Source: Cyanobacteria bacterium UBA791
GTDB taxonomy: Bacteria; Cyanobacteriota; Vampirovibrionia; Gastranaerophilales; Gastranaerophilaceae
Direction of reading: 5' to 3'
Assembly (NCBI GenBank): GCA_002297005.1
Contig: DBIX01000052.1
Location: 1-14,586, forward strand
Length of the DNA: 14,586 nucleotides
The number at the start of each line of letters is the position of its first letter. The stretch's first letter is position 1. Shown here piece after piece: positions 5,985 through 13,122 of this stretch. The position numbers were made by a program, and so were the translations under genes. The notes below the pieces were generated by a model that saw only the letters and a list, made by a program, of their open reading frames with translations, made no database searches and was not told the origin of the DNA.

Positions 5985-7282
5985 TTCAAAATTCCCCATA
6001 AGAGCTTTAAAATATGTACAATATCTTTTACAAGACCGAAGATACCTCTTTCTTTCAAGGTTGTAAAAATAAAGTTTCCGAATTTATTTTTCTTAGCTAT
6101 GCTATCAACCTCTATAAACATTTTAAAGAATTTATTAATTTTACGCAAGTAAAAGTCTAAAAATGATGAACTGTTTTTGTGCATAATAGTCATCAAGTCT
6201 TTATATGACTTCATATCAGCCATTACAAAAGATTTATCAAGTTTCTTTTTGTAAAGAGAAAGTGTTGATTTTGTAAAGTCATTTTTCTTAAAAGCATGAA
6301 TAACTGTTTCGCCAGCAAGCTTACCTGAAACCATGGCAAGGTTTGTACCTTCCCAATGCAAATTGTTTACAAGGCTTGCACTATCGCCAACAATAAGAAC
6401 ACCATTGTCATATAATTTTGGAATTTTTTTGTAACCACCCTCTGGGATAAGATGTGCAGAATATTCCAAAACCTCGCCACCATCGATAAATGGAGCAATA
6501 GATTTATGAGATTTTAGCTTATCTAAAAGTTCGTAAGGTTTAGTTTTGGTTTTTATCAATTCGCTTAATGTTATGCCTAAACCGATAGTAATAGAATCCT
6601 TGTTAGTGTACATATAGCCTAAACCTAGTTCACCAAGCATAGGATAACCAAATATTTCTGTTATACAACCCTCATCATCTGATAGATTAAATCTTTCGTT
6701 AATTTTTTCTTTAGGTAATTTTATAACCTCTTTTACCCCTAGTGCAACATCTTTTGGACTGTAATCTTTTCTTAAACCGATTTGTCTTGCAAGTAGGGAG
6801 TTTACACCATCTGCAAGAATTACAATATCAGCATAATAATTTTCAAGCTCAGTTTTTACTCCAATAACTTTTTTATTTTCAATAATTAATTCTTCCACAA
6901 CTGTTTGAGTAACAAGAATAACACCAGCTTTTTTAGCTTCTTCTGCCATCCAACGGTCGAATTTTGAACGAATGACTGAGTAACTGTTAGAATACTCTTC
7001 ATTATCACGATAAGTTATTGTTGTAGAATCATTTTCATTCAATATTGTGTAATTATGCTTTATGTTGTTACGCTCAAGAGGTGCGAATTTTTCAAAATCA
7101 GGAAAAATTTCTTTTGTTGGCTGAGTATAAATAGCACCGCCAAACATATTTTTAGAGCCTGAGAAATTACCTCTTTCTATTAAAATAACTTCAATACCAC
7201 CTTTGGCAATAGTAATAGCAGATGAAATTCCAGCAGGGCCACCACCAACGACTATGACTTGTGTTTTGTTGTTGTTATTCAT
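5981..7282 (-). CDS. fixC: FixC-like electron-transfer flavoprotein:quinone oxidoreductase
   Basis: A 433-aa FAD-dependent oxidoreductase of the geranylgeranyl reductase/ETF-QO/FixC group. Visible features are the FAD dinucleotide-binding start VIVVGGGPAGISSAITIAKGG (9-29) with acidic ILIERG, GSKNMFGGAIY (43-53), the mid-chain DIVILADGVNS, and the C-terminal FAD motif GVLIVGDSASLVNN followed by LHWEGTNLAMVSGKLAGE. In FixABCX, FixC takes electrons from the ETF subunits FixAB and passes them toward quinone and FixX for ferredoxin reduction. FixA and FixB are not adjacent here, so the electron donor is unclear. A strong promoter (7290-7318) ends seven nt before the ATG and no ribosome-binding site is seen, implying a leaderless mRNA. 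Confidence 0.9.
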   Translation of the reverse strand: MNNNNKTQVIVVGGGPAGISSAITIAKGGIEVILIERGNFSGSKNMFGGAIYTQPTKEIFPDFEKFAPLERNNIKHNYTILNENDSTTITYRDNEEYSNSYSVIRSKFDRWMAEEAKKAGVILVTQTVVEELIIENKKVIGVKTELENYYADIVILADGVNSLLARQIGLRKDYSPKDVALGVKEVIKLPKEKINERFNLSDDEGCITEIFGYPMLGELGLGYMYTNKDSITIGLGITLSELIKTKTKPYELLDKLKSHKSIAPFIDGGEVLEYSAHLIPEGGYKKIPKLYDNGVLIVGDSASLVNNLHWEGTNLAMVSGKLAGETVIHAFKKNDFTKSTLSLYKKKLDKSFVMADMKSYKDLMTIMHKNSSSFLDFYLRKINKFFKMFIEVDSIAKKNKFGNFIFTTLKERGIFGLVKDIVHILKLLWGILK

Positions 7283-7289
7283 GCAAAAT

Positions 7290-7318
7290 ATTATACATTA
7301 TTTTTCAACTTTGTACAA
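7290..7318 (-). promoter_or_regulatory. Promoter of the fixC-fixX operon, leaderless
   Basis: On the minus strand TTGTAC (7313-7318), 17-bp spacer, perfect TATAAT (7290-7295). Seven bases (ATTTTGC) then lead to ATG 7282. The predicted start of transcription therefore coincides with the start codon. Confidence 0.7.
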
Positions 7319-7324
7319 ATTCTA

Positions 7325-9193
7325 TTATAAAAGTTTAAGTTCTAATAATTGACCAGCAAGAGAGAAGGTAGCAGAATATTTCACTCCATCAATTTTAACA
7401 TCACCATATAAAACTTTTTGAACAGTAGCATCTGCAGTAGTTTCAGCAAGAGTTAACATTGCTATTTCAGTAGCTTTTTTACCAACACTTGCACCTTTAA
7501 ATGCAGCTGAAGTAAAGTAATTAATACCAGTACTTGCTAATGCACTAGCTACAAAGGTTGAACCATCAAGAAGAGAAAATTTTAAAATATCTTGAATATC
7601 TTCTTTTGTCATTCCTTTTTTAGATGCCAATCTATCAGCAGAATATGCCACCATGTTTGTACCAGCGGCAGCAACAGCACCCTTAACAGCAGATGCCATC
7701 GTTACGCCACTACCAGTAGCAAAACTTACACCTATCATAATAGGTCCCATTATTAAGCAATCCGCAGCGTATTCACCAACTTCTTGCGAAATATTATAAT
7801 CAGTAACTCTTTTTGCAATATCATTTTCCACACCAAATGTCGCATTATAACTTGCTTCAAATTCTTTTTTCACAAGGTTAATATCTTTACCACCAGTAAT
7901 CTTCATTGTTTCTCTATGCATTTGGCGAGAATGTGAATTTGCAAGTTTTACCATAACTTTAAACTTGTCTTTTAAAGTCGCATTTGGTTTTAGTTTTTCA
8001 GCTTTAAATTTTTGTTCAAGAATTTCTGAACCTTTTTTCTTATCACCTTTACCTAGAATTGTACTGAAATCATCATAATTTCTTTGGTACATTTGTTCTT
8101 TTGTTTCAATTTTATTAATAACCGGAACACTACCAGTTACAGTATGAATCATTTCATACTTATCTTCTAGTTTTTTATTATTAATTAAATCAGATAACTT
8201 TTCATTAAAGAAATTTTCACTTGCAACCGCAACTAGACTTGTTTTTAATTGAGTTTCTTTATTTTTGTATGTAGCAACTAATTCTGGATCATAATCAACT
8301 TTAAAGACAGTCTTAAATACTTCCCTAAATTCATCATCACCCTTATCTGCAACAGCTCTCAAGCAGGCAATTTCGTCCTTGTGTTTATCTATATCTTCTT
8401 GCACTAATTTCTTACGATTTTTCGAATTCCATAATGCACTTACATTGTCAGCAAGTTTTCCAAAAAATCCATCACTATCTACTCTTTCTTTAAATGATTT
8501 TTCTGCAACTTTTACATTCGATTCTAAAAGTTGAGTTGTGTAATCATAAAACTTTTCGGGCTTTGATTTTTCAATAGCAATTTTTTCTTCTTTTGTTAAA
8601 GAAGATTTATTTTCAATTGCCTGAACTAATCCGTTTGTAATTCTATTTAATTTTGTAGATACTGGAGAAAAAACAGGTTTATTAATTTGGTATTTCAATT
8701 CTTCATCAAAATTCTTTTTAAAGTGTTCTACTTGAACACCATTATCTTTACCATTTTCGGCTAAAATACCAAATAAATTTTTAACAGTTTCTTCTCTTGT
8801 TTCAATATCAGAACCTGTTTCTGTCAAAATGTCTGCAATTAGCGTATTTTTTGGAAATAATTTATCGTAAGCTTTTATCGTAGGTATAACGTTTGTTTTA
8901 TCAATTTTATTAAAATCGGCTTTAAACTTTTTAGTGTTGATAGCATCAACTTTTGATTTTAAAGAATCATGTAAATTATTAGCAATTTCTCTACCTTGTT
9001 CAAGTCTACTCTTTGTTCTAGTTAAACCAGTAAAGTTAATTAATGGGTAGGCGACAAAATTTGTATCGGAAGTTTTTCTGATAGGATTTGACATCAATCT
9101 ACCAGACGAAACATCAGAAGATTTTCTACTTTCTTTCTGAATAGTCGCACGACAAGCGAGCATATTTGGTTGTTGTGGATTTTTAATTAGCAT
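7325..9193 (-). CDS. Large lineage-specific protein of unknown function with INFTGL motif
   Basis: A 622-aa protein with no signal peptide and no family I recognise. An N-terminal polar, probably disordered segment (1-50) ends at INFTGL (52-57), a motif that I recall, without a search, near the N-terminus of many Gastranaerophilales proteins. Residues about 60-470 are Lys/Glu-rich and helical with coiled-coil character. From about 480 the composition changes: LIMGPIMIGVSFATGSG and KGAVAAAGTNMVAYSA (480-520) and GSTFVASALASTGINYFTSAA (about 544-564) form Gly/Ala-rich hydrophobic hairpins, before a soluble tail ending at LLELKLL. Such Ala/Gly-rich hydrophobic blocks occur in pore-forming or membrane-inserting effectors, but the similarity is only compositional. 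ATG 9193 follows a TATAAT box by seven nt. It is a monocistronic unit upstream of fixC. Confidence 0.8.
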   Translation of the reverse strand: MLIKNPQQPNMLACRATIQKESRKSSDVSSGRLMSNPIRKTSDTNFVAYPLINFTGLTRTKSRLEQGREIANNLHDSLKSKVDAINTKKFKADFNKIDKTNVIPTIKAYDKLFPKNTLIADILTETGSDIETREETVKNLFGILAENGKDNGVQVEHFKKNFDEELKYQINKPVFSPVSTKLNRITNGLVQAIENKSSLTKEEKIAIEKSKPEKFYDYTTQLLESNVKVAEKSFKERVDSDGFFGKLADNVSALWNSKNRKKLVQEDIDKHKDEIACLRAVADKGDDEFREVFKTVFKVDYDPELVATYKNKETQLKTSLVAVASENFFNEKLSDLINNKKLEDKYEMIHTVTGSVPVINKIETKEQMYQRNYDDFSTILGKGDKKKGSEILEQKFKAEKLKPNATLKDKFKVMVKLANSHSRQMHRETMKITGGKDINLVKKEFEASYNATFGVENDIAKRVTDYNISQEVGEYAADCLIMGPIMIGVSFATGSGVTMASAVKGAVAAAGTNMVAYSADRLASKKGMTKEDIQDILKFSLLDGSTFVASALASTGINYFTSAAFKGASVGKKATEIAMLTLAETTADATVQKVLYGDVKIDGVKYSATFSLAGQLLELKLL

Positions 9194-9200
9194 GCAAAAA

Positions 9201-9206
9201 ATTATA
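9201..9206 (-). promoter_or_regulatory. -10 box for the 622-aa protein gene, leaderless spacing
   Basis: TATAAT on the minus strand followed by TTTTTGC and ATG 9193, nearly identical to the arrangement at fixC (TATAAT-ATTTTGC-ATG). No good -35 hexamer is seen at 16-18 bp. No Shine-Dalgarno lies before the ATG. Confidence 0.5.
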
Positions 9207-9282
9207 TAAATACCTACTTACATATACATTAAAGCTCGTAAATATTATTTTTGCTACATGCCAGCACTTTTCGTTACAATAG

Positions 9283-10809
9283 TTAACGCTTTATTTCTGC
9301 ACAAATATAATATGAATTACAATTTTGAATATTTATCATTACATCGTTATTTGAGTTTATGTTTTCTGATTTTGGATAAATTAAATAAAAATTATTTAAT
9401 ACAATTTTTGTGTTTGGGTTTATAAATATATATTGTTGATTATTATCCAAATATGGTAAAATATCAGCAAAAATTATAACTTTACCAATAGTTAAATTTT
9501 CATCTTTTGGTTTTACAATAAATACAGGTTTTAATAAATCTTCTTTGAATAAATAATTAGATGTTTTATTATTCTTCAAAAATTCTAAATTCGAAATAAA
9601 CGGAATATATCTGCCAATCTTTGGATTTTTATAAAATCCGACAGCAATAACAAAATTTAAGCATACAATTCCTAAAATAATAATTATTGGTAAAAGTTTT
9701 TTATCAAAATAAGAAACAATATACGGAATAATCAACGCAAGAATAGGAAATACCGGCAAGATATAACGTAGAACCTTGAATGGAGCAATAAACATAATTA
9801 TTGCTGACCAAACCAAACCTATAACAAATAACAAAATTATGTCTTTAGACTCATTATCAACTAAAAGCTTTTGTCTTGAAATTTTTACAAGCAAATAAAC
9901 CAAATAAATAATCAACGACAAGCTAAAAATATATTTTAAATACAAATACGGTAAACCAAGAAAAGAATAAAATAAATTATTGCCAGAAAATCTTTCTATT
10001 GTTTCTGTAGCTCTATAACTTATTAAACCTAAAAAATATCCAGGATAAAAAATTGTTGTAAATATAAGTGATAAACCAGCTATTTTAAATAAATATCTCT
10101 TGTCTAAATTCTTTATAAACAAAACAACAGCTAAAATTCCAACATAAATTATTGAATAATAACCAGATAAGAATGCAAAGGCTATTGAAAGTGCAGGTTT
10201 TAGGAAATTAAGGTTTTCACCCCTTAGTAATCTAATAAAATAATAAGTGACTATTATAAATGCTACCTCTTGAAGATTATAAGGTTTTAAGTATGCAACA
10301 TTTGAAATAGCACCAGTATTCATAAATGCTACAAACAAGCCAAAAGGAATTAAAGACTGTTTTTTTAATAATAAAGCCAAAAGTTTAAACATAAAGAAAA
10401 AAGATAAACAATAAGCTATTAGATTAATAGAACAACCTCTATAAATTGTTTGTTTAATATCAAAATCACTAATACCAGCAAAAGATGCTCTTAATATTGA
10501 ATAGTATAAATTTGAATGTGAATCATCTCTTGTATAAAGATATAAATTCCAAATATCAGAAAACATATCTTTTAAAGAAGAATCATTCCATAACATCATT
10601 CGTTTTATATCTTTACCAGTAAAAACTCTATTCTTTTCAGGAAGTTTTGTCCAACCGTATTCTGAATAATTTGAAAGAATAACACTCAATACTTCGTCTT
10701 GATGAAAATCTGTTTTCAAAGTTATTGTATAAATTCTTGCAAACAAGCCAAGAATAAAAACAACAACACACATTATTAAAATCTTTTTGTCGAAAATTTT
10801 TAAATCCAT
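9283..10809 (-). CDS. Multi-membrane-span GT-C type glycosyltransferase (ArnT/GT39/GT83-like)
   Basis: A 508-aa integral membrane protein that probably transfers a sugar from a polyprenyl-phosphate donor to a surface glycan or protein on the outer face of the membrane (family knowledge). After the first membrane segment (about 9-30) comes the acidic catalytic-loop motif DFHQDEVLS (34-42, Asp38-Glu39), and the first loop continues to RDDSHSNLYYSILR, the usual H-x-x-x-YY/L site of GT-C enzymes. About ten more hydrophobic segments follow, with FKVLRYILPVFPILALIIPYI matching the conserved R-Y-x-L-P feature. A soluble C-terminal domain of about 110 residues follows. It is divergent from a methyltransferase-like gene with only 23 bp between the start codons. 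Exact substrate cannot be read from the sequence. Confidence 0.82.
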   Translation of the reverse strand: MDLKIFDKKILIMCVVVFILGLFARIYTITLKTDFHQDEVLSVILSNYSEYGWTKLPEKNRVFTGKDIKRMMLWNDSSLKDMFSDIWNLYLYTRDDSHSNLYYSILRASFAGISDFDIKQTIYRGCSINLIAYCLSFFFMFKLLALLLKKQSLIPFGLFVAFMNTGAISNVAYLKPYNLQEVAFIIVTYYFIRLLRGENLNFLKPALSIAFAFLSGYYSIIYVGILAVVLFIKNLDKRYLFKIAGLSLIFTTIFYPGYFLGLISYRATETIERFSGNNLFYSFLGLPYLYLKYIFSLSLIIYLVYLLVKISRQKLLVDNESKDIILLFVIGLVWSAIIMFIAPFKVLRYILPVFPILALIIPYIVSYFDKKLLPIIIILGIVCLNFVIAVGFYKNPKIGRYIPFISNLEFLKNNKTSNYLFKEDLLKPVFIVKPKDENLTIGKVIIFADILPYLDNNQQYIFINPNTKIVLNNFYLIYPKSENINSNNDVMINIQNCNSYYICAEIKR

Positions 10810-10816
10810 ATTTTAT

Positions 10817-10826
10817 ATTATATAAT
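10817..10826. promoter_or_regulatory. Overlapping divergent -10 boxes
   Basis: The palindrome ATTATATAAT contains a minus-strand TATAAT (10817-10822) seven nt from ATG 10809 and a plus-strand TATAAT (10821-10826) six nt from ATG 10833. The two boxes share two bases, so the genes cannot be transcribed by two polymerases at once. Neither direction has a convincing -35 hexamer; these would lie inside the opposite coding region. Confidence 0.55.
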
Positions 10827-10832
10827 GAGAAT

Positions 10833-11627
10833 ATGAAATTTTTTGATAATATAAAAAATAAAATTGATTTTTACATAAGAAAAAAAACAAAATTTTCACG
10901 AAAAGGATATTTTGAAGAACCTGAAAATTTATCAAACATTTTTGGTACAGAATTAAAACAAAGAGAAAATGATTTACATAAAAAATATGGTTTTGAATAT
11001 CTAAAAGATATGACAGAACAAAATTATAGAGAAAATCTGTATATGTTAGATATTCTAGATAAATATTTTGAAATTATTCCTCAAAAAAAAATGGAAGTAA
11101 TGGATATTGGTTGTAAAAATTGGAATTACGTAAAAGGTCAATATACTTTCTTTAAAAAATACTGCGAAAAAATCAATTTACGAGGAATAGAAATTGATGC
11201 ATATAGATTATATTGGAATTTATTTTCAAGATACGAAGTTGCAAAATTTTATAAAAAAGGATTAAAGAATACTCATTACATCCCTAAAGATTTTATGAAT
11301 TACGATGACAAATTTGATTACCTAACTTGGTTTTTACCTTTTGTCAGAGAATATCCTCACATGCGTTGGGGTTTACCTTTAGAATATTTTAATCCTAAAA
11401 AAATGCTTTGGCACGCATATTTTTCACTTAAAACTGGCGGTAAAATGTTCATAGTAAACCAAAGTGAAGTCGAATACGATATTCAAAAAAAATTATTAAA
11501 AGAATGTGCAATTCCATTCAAAGAAATCGGAGAAATAAAAAGTGATTTTCTATACCATAAATACAAAAGATTTGCTCTTGTCATAACAAAAATGGGGGCT
11601 GATGATAACGAATGGTTAAAGGAATAA
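10833..11627 (+). CDS. SAM-dependent methyltransferase-like protein
   Basis: A 264-aa cytosolic protein. A basic, helical N-terminal 85 residues precedes a class I methyltransferase-like core: strand 1 and motif I as MEVMDIGCKNWNYVKG (87-102), acidic end of strand 2 as LRGIEIDAYR (116-125), motif IV region FDYLTWFLPFVREYPH, and GGKMFIVNQSE before the last strands. Motif I is DIGCKNW rather than the classic DxGxGxG, so cofactor binding may be altered. Pairing with the divergent glycosyltransferase suggests a role in surface polysaccharide modification, which is inference. No clear ribosome-binding site precedes ATG 10833 and a TATAAT box ends six nt upstream. The gene ends before a strong terminator hairpin. 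Confidence 0.72.
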   Translation: MKFFDNIKNKIDFYIRKKTKFSRKGYFEEPENLSNIFGTELKQRENDLHKKYGFEYLKDMTEQNYRENLYMLDILDKYFEIIPQKKMEVMDIGCKNWNYVKGQYTFFKKYCEKINLRGIEIDAYRLYWNLFSRYEVAKFYKKGLKNTHYIPKDFMNYDDKFDYLTWFLPFVREYPHMRWGLPLEYFNPKKMLWHAYFSLKTGGKMFIVNQSEVEYDIQKKLLKECAIPFKEIGEIKSDFLYHKYKRFALVITKMGADDNEWLKE

Positions 11628-11660
11628 AAAAAAGGTGCTGAGTTTTACATCAGCACCTTT
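11626..11660. terminator. Bidirectional Rho-independent terminator
   Basis: An 11-bp perfect stem, AAAGGTGCTGA (11631-11641) with its complement at 11650-11660, and an 8-nt loop. On the minus strand the stem is followed by a run of T (complement of the A-tract from 11626), giving a strong terminator for uridine phosphorylase. On the plus strand it is followed by TTTAAATTTT and ends the methyltransferase-like transcript. Confidence 0.88.
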
Positions 11661-11679
11661 AAATTTTAAACTAATCTAA

Positions 11680-12456
11680 CTATTTGTTAGCAGCTGCTCT
11701 ATCTTGTTCAATCATGATTTTTAATGCATCTACTGCAACTCTTACTGCTGAAGATGTATCTTCGCTCATTTTTTGATCTAAGCCTGCAGCTTCTCTTTCT
11801 TGGTTCCAAATTACGTGGAAACAAGAACCACATCTGCATTTTAAAGCATCAGCTACAACAAATAATGCTGCTGATTCCATTTCAGAAGCTTTAACGCCTA
11901 AACGTTTCCAAGCTTCCCATTTTTGTAATAATTCATAAGAAACAGGCATTTTAGCTGGGCTGTGTTGACCGTAGAATGCGTCTTTACATTGAACAACACC
12001 TGTGTGAGTTGTTTTACCCATTGCTAATGCTGCTTGTCTTAAAGCAACTGTAATATCTAAGTTAGCTACAGCTGGATATTCGATTGGAGCATATTCCATT
12101 GAAGTATGTTCAAATCTGATTGCACCAGTTGCAACAACGATGTCGCCTGATTGTACGTTTAAATCAATACCACCGCAAGTACCAGTTCTGATGAATGTAT
12201 CAGCACCGATGTTGTGTAATTCTTCCATAGCGATAGAAGCTGATGGACCACCAATACCTGTTGAACATACAGAAACTTTTTCACCTAATAAAGTACCTGT
12301 ATAAATATTATATTCTCTGTTTTGAGCTACGTGATGAGCATTGTCGAATAAGGCTGCGATTGATTCGCATCTACCAGGGTCACCAGGTAAGATTACGTAA
12401 CGACCTACATCACCTTCAACACAATGAATGTGGAATTGTTTTTCTAATTCTTGCAT
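11680..12456 (-). CDS. udp: Uridine phosphorylase
   Basis: Phosphorolysis of uridine to uracil and ribose-1-phosphate in pyrimidine salvage; a cytosolic NP-1 family hexamer. The 258 residues show the phosphate site ILPGDPGRCE (22-31), VCSTGIGGPSASIAMEEL (63-80), RTGTCGGI (90-97), the substrate-specific FEHTSMEYAPIEYPAV (115-130), and the ribose-binding ASEMESAALF (190-199), followed by WNQEREAAGLD. Length equals the family norm. ATG 12456 has AAAGGTG at an 8-nt spacing. G+C is clearly higher than in neighbouring genes, for instance close to half in 12121-12180, which may reflect high expression or transfer. The cluster CRCGSC (207-212) is unusual. It ends at the shared terminator. Confidence 0.94.
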   Translation of the reverse strand: MQELEKQFHIHCVEGDVGRYVILPGDPGRCESIAALFDNAHHVAQNREYNIYTGTLLGEKVSVCSTGIGGPSASIAMEELHNIGADTFIRTGTCGGIDLNVQSGDIVVATGAIRFEHTSMEYAPIEYPAVANLDITVALRQAALAMGKTTHTGVVQCKDAFYGQHSPAKMPVSYELLQKWEAWKRLGVKASEMESAALFVVADALKCRCGSCFHVIWNQEREAAGLDQKMSEDTSSAVRVAVDALKIMIEQDRAAANK

Positions 12457-12639
12457 AATTTAAACACCTTTCTAAAATTGTTATATTACAGAAAACTTTG
12501 TATCAATAATATCAAAAAAAACCTTTTTTGCAAGCATATTTATTAAACTTTGTCCTTTATTTGGTTTAAATTTGTGTTTATATAATGATTTTTTTTTGAA
12601 CATATAATATAATAGTTTTATTACTTATGGGGAGATGTT
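12457..12639. promoter_or_regulatory. Divergent udp / lrp intergenic region with tandem -10 boxes
   Basis: This 183-nt AT-rich gap separates two divergent genes and must hold both promoters. Toward the Lrp gene, two TATAAT boxes overlap by one base (12603-12608 and 12608-12613), about 26 nt before ATG 12640; I see no good -35 at the right distance. Toward udp, a TAATAT preceded by TG on the minus strand (complement of ATATTA at 12482-12487) is the best -10 candidate. I see no riboswitch or terminator in it. Confidence 0.4.
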
Positions 12640-13122
12640 ATGAGAGAAGAATTATTACTTATAATAGAAAAAAATAGCAGAATTGACTTAAAAGAATTAT
12701 CTGTAATTCTTGGCGTTTCTATAGAAGATGTTTTGAATGAACTTCAGGCTTTAGAAAAAGAAGGCATAATTTGTGGTTATCACACACTTATAGATTGGGA
12801 TAAAACTTCTGTAGAAAAAGTTACTGCCCTAATCGAAGTTAGAGTTACTCCACAAAGAGGTCAAGGTTTTGACCATATTGCAGAAAGAATTTATAACTAT
12901 CCAGAAGTTAAATCAGTTTATTTAATTTCAGGGGCTTATGATTTGTTAGTTACATTAGAAGAAAAATCTTTGAAAGAAATTTCTGCATTTGTTTCTGACA
13001 AATTATCAACTTTAGATAGCGTTTTGAGTACAGCAACTCACTTTATTTTGAAAAAATATAAAGACCACGGCACTATCTTAGAAAAAAAACAACATGAAGA
13101 CGAAAGAGAAATGATGATATAA
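12640..13122 (+). CDS. Lrp/AsnC-family transcriptional regulator
   Basis: A 160-aa regulator with the N-terminal AsnC-type helix-turn-helix (MREELLLIIEKNSRIDLKELSVILGVSIEDVLNELQALEKEGII, 1-44) and the C-terminal RAM ligand-binding domain, in which VYLISGAYDLLVTLEEKSLKEISAFVSDKL (about 98-127) holds the conserved G-x-YD. Members sense amino acids and control their metabolism. ATG 12640 follows GGGGAG by a short spacer. Its TAA overlaps the ATG of the aminotransferase (TAATG), so they are co-translated. The same pairing occurs in B. subtilis as AlaR/AlaT (YugG/YugH), so this protein probably senses alanine or a related amino acid and controls its own operon. Confidence 0.93.
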   Translation: MREELLLIIEKNSRIDLKELSVILGVSIEDVLNELQALEKEGIICGYHTLIDWDKTSVEKVTALIEVRVTPQRGQGFDHIAERIYNYPEVKSVYLISGAYDLLVTLEEKSLKEISAFVSDKLSTLDSVLSTATHFILKKYKDHGTILEKKQHEDEREMMI

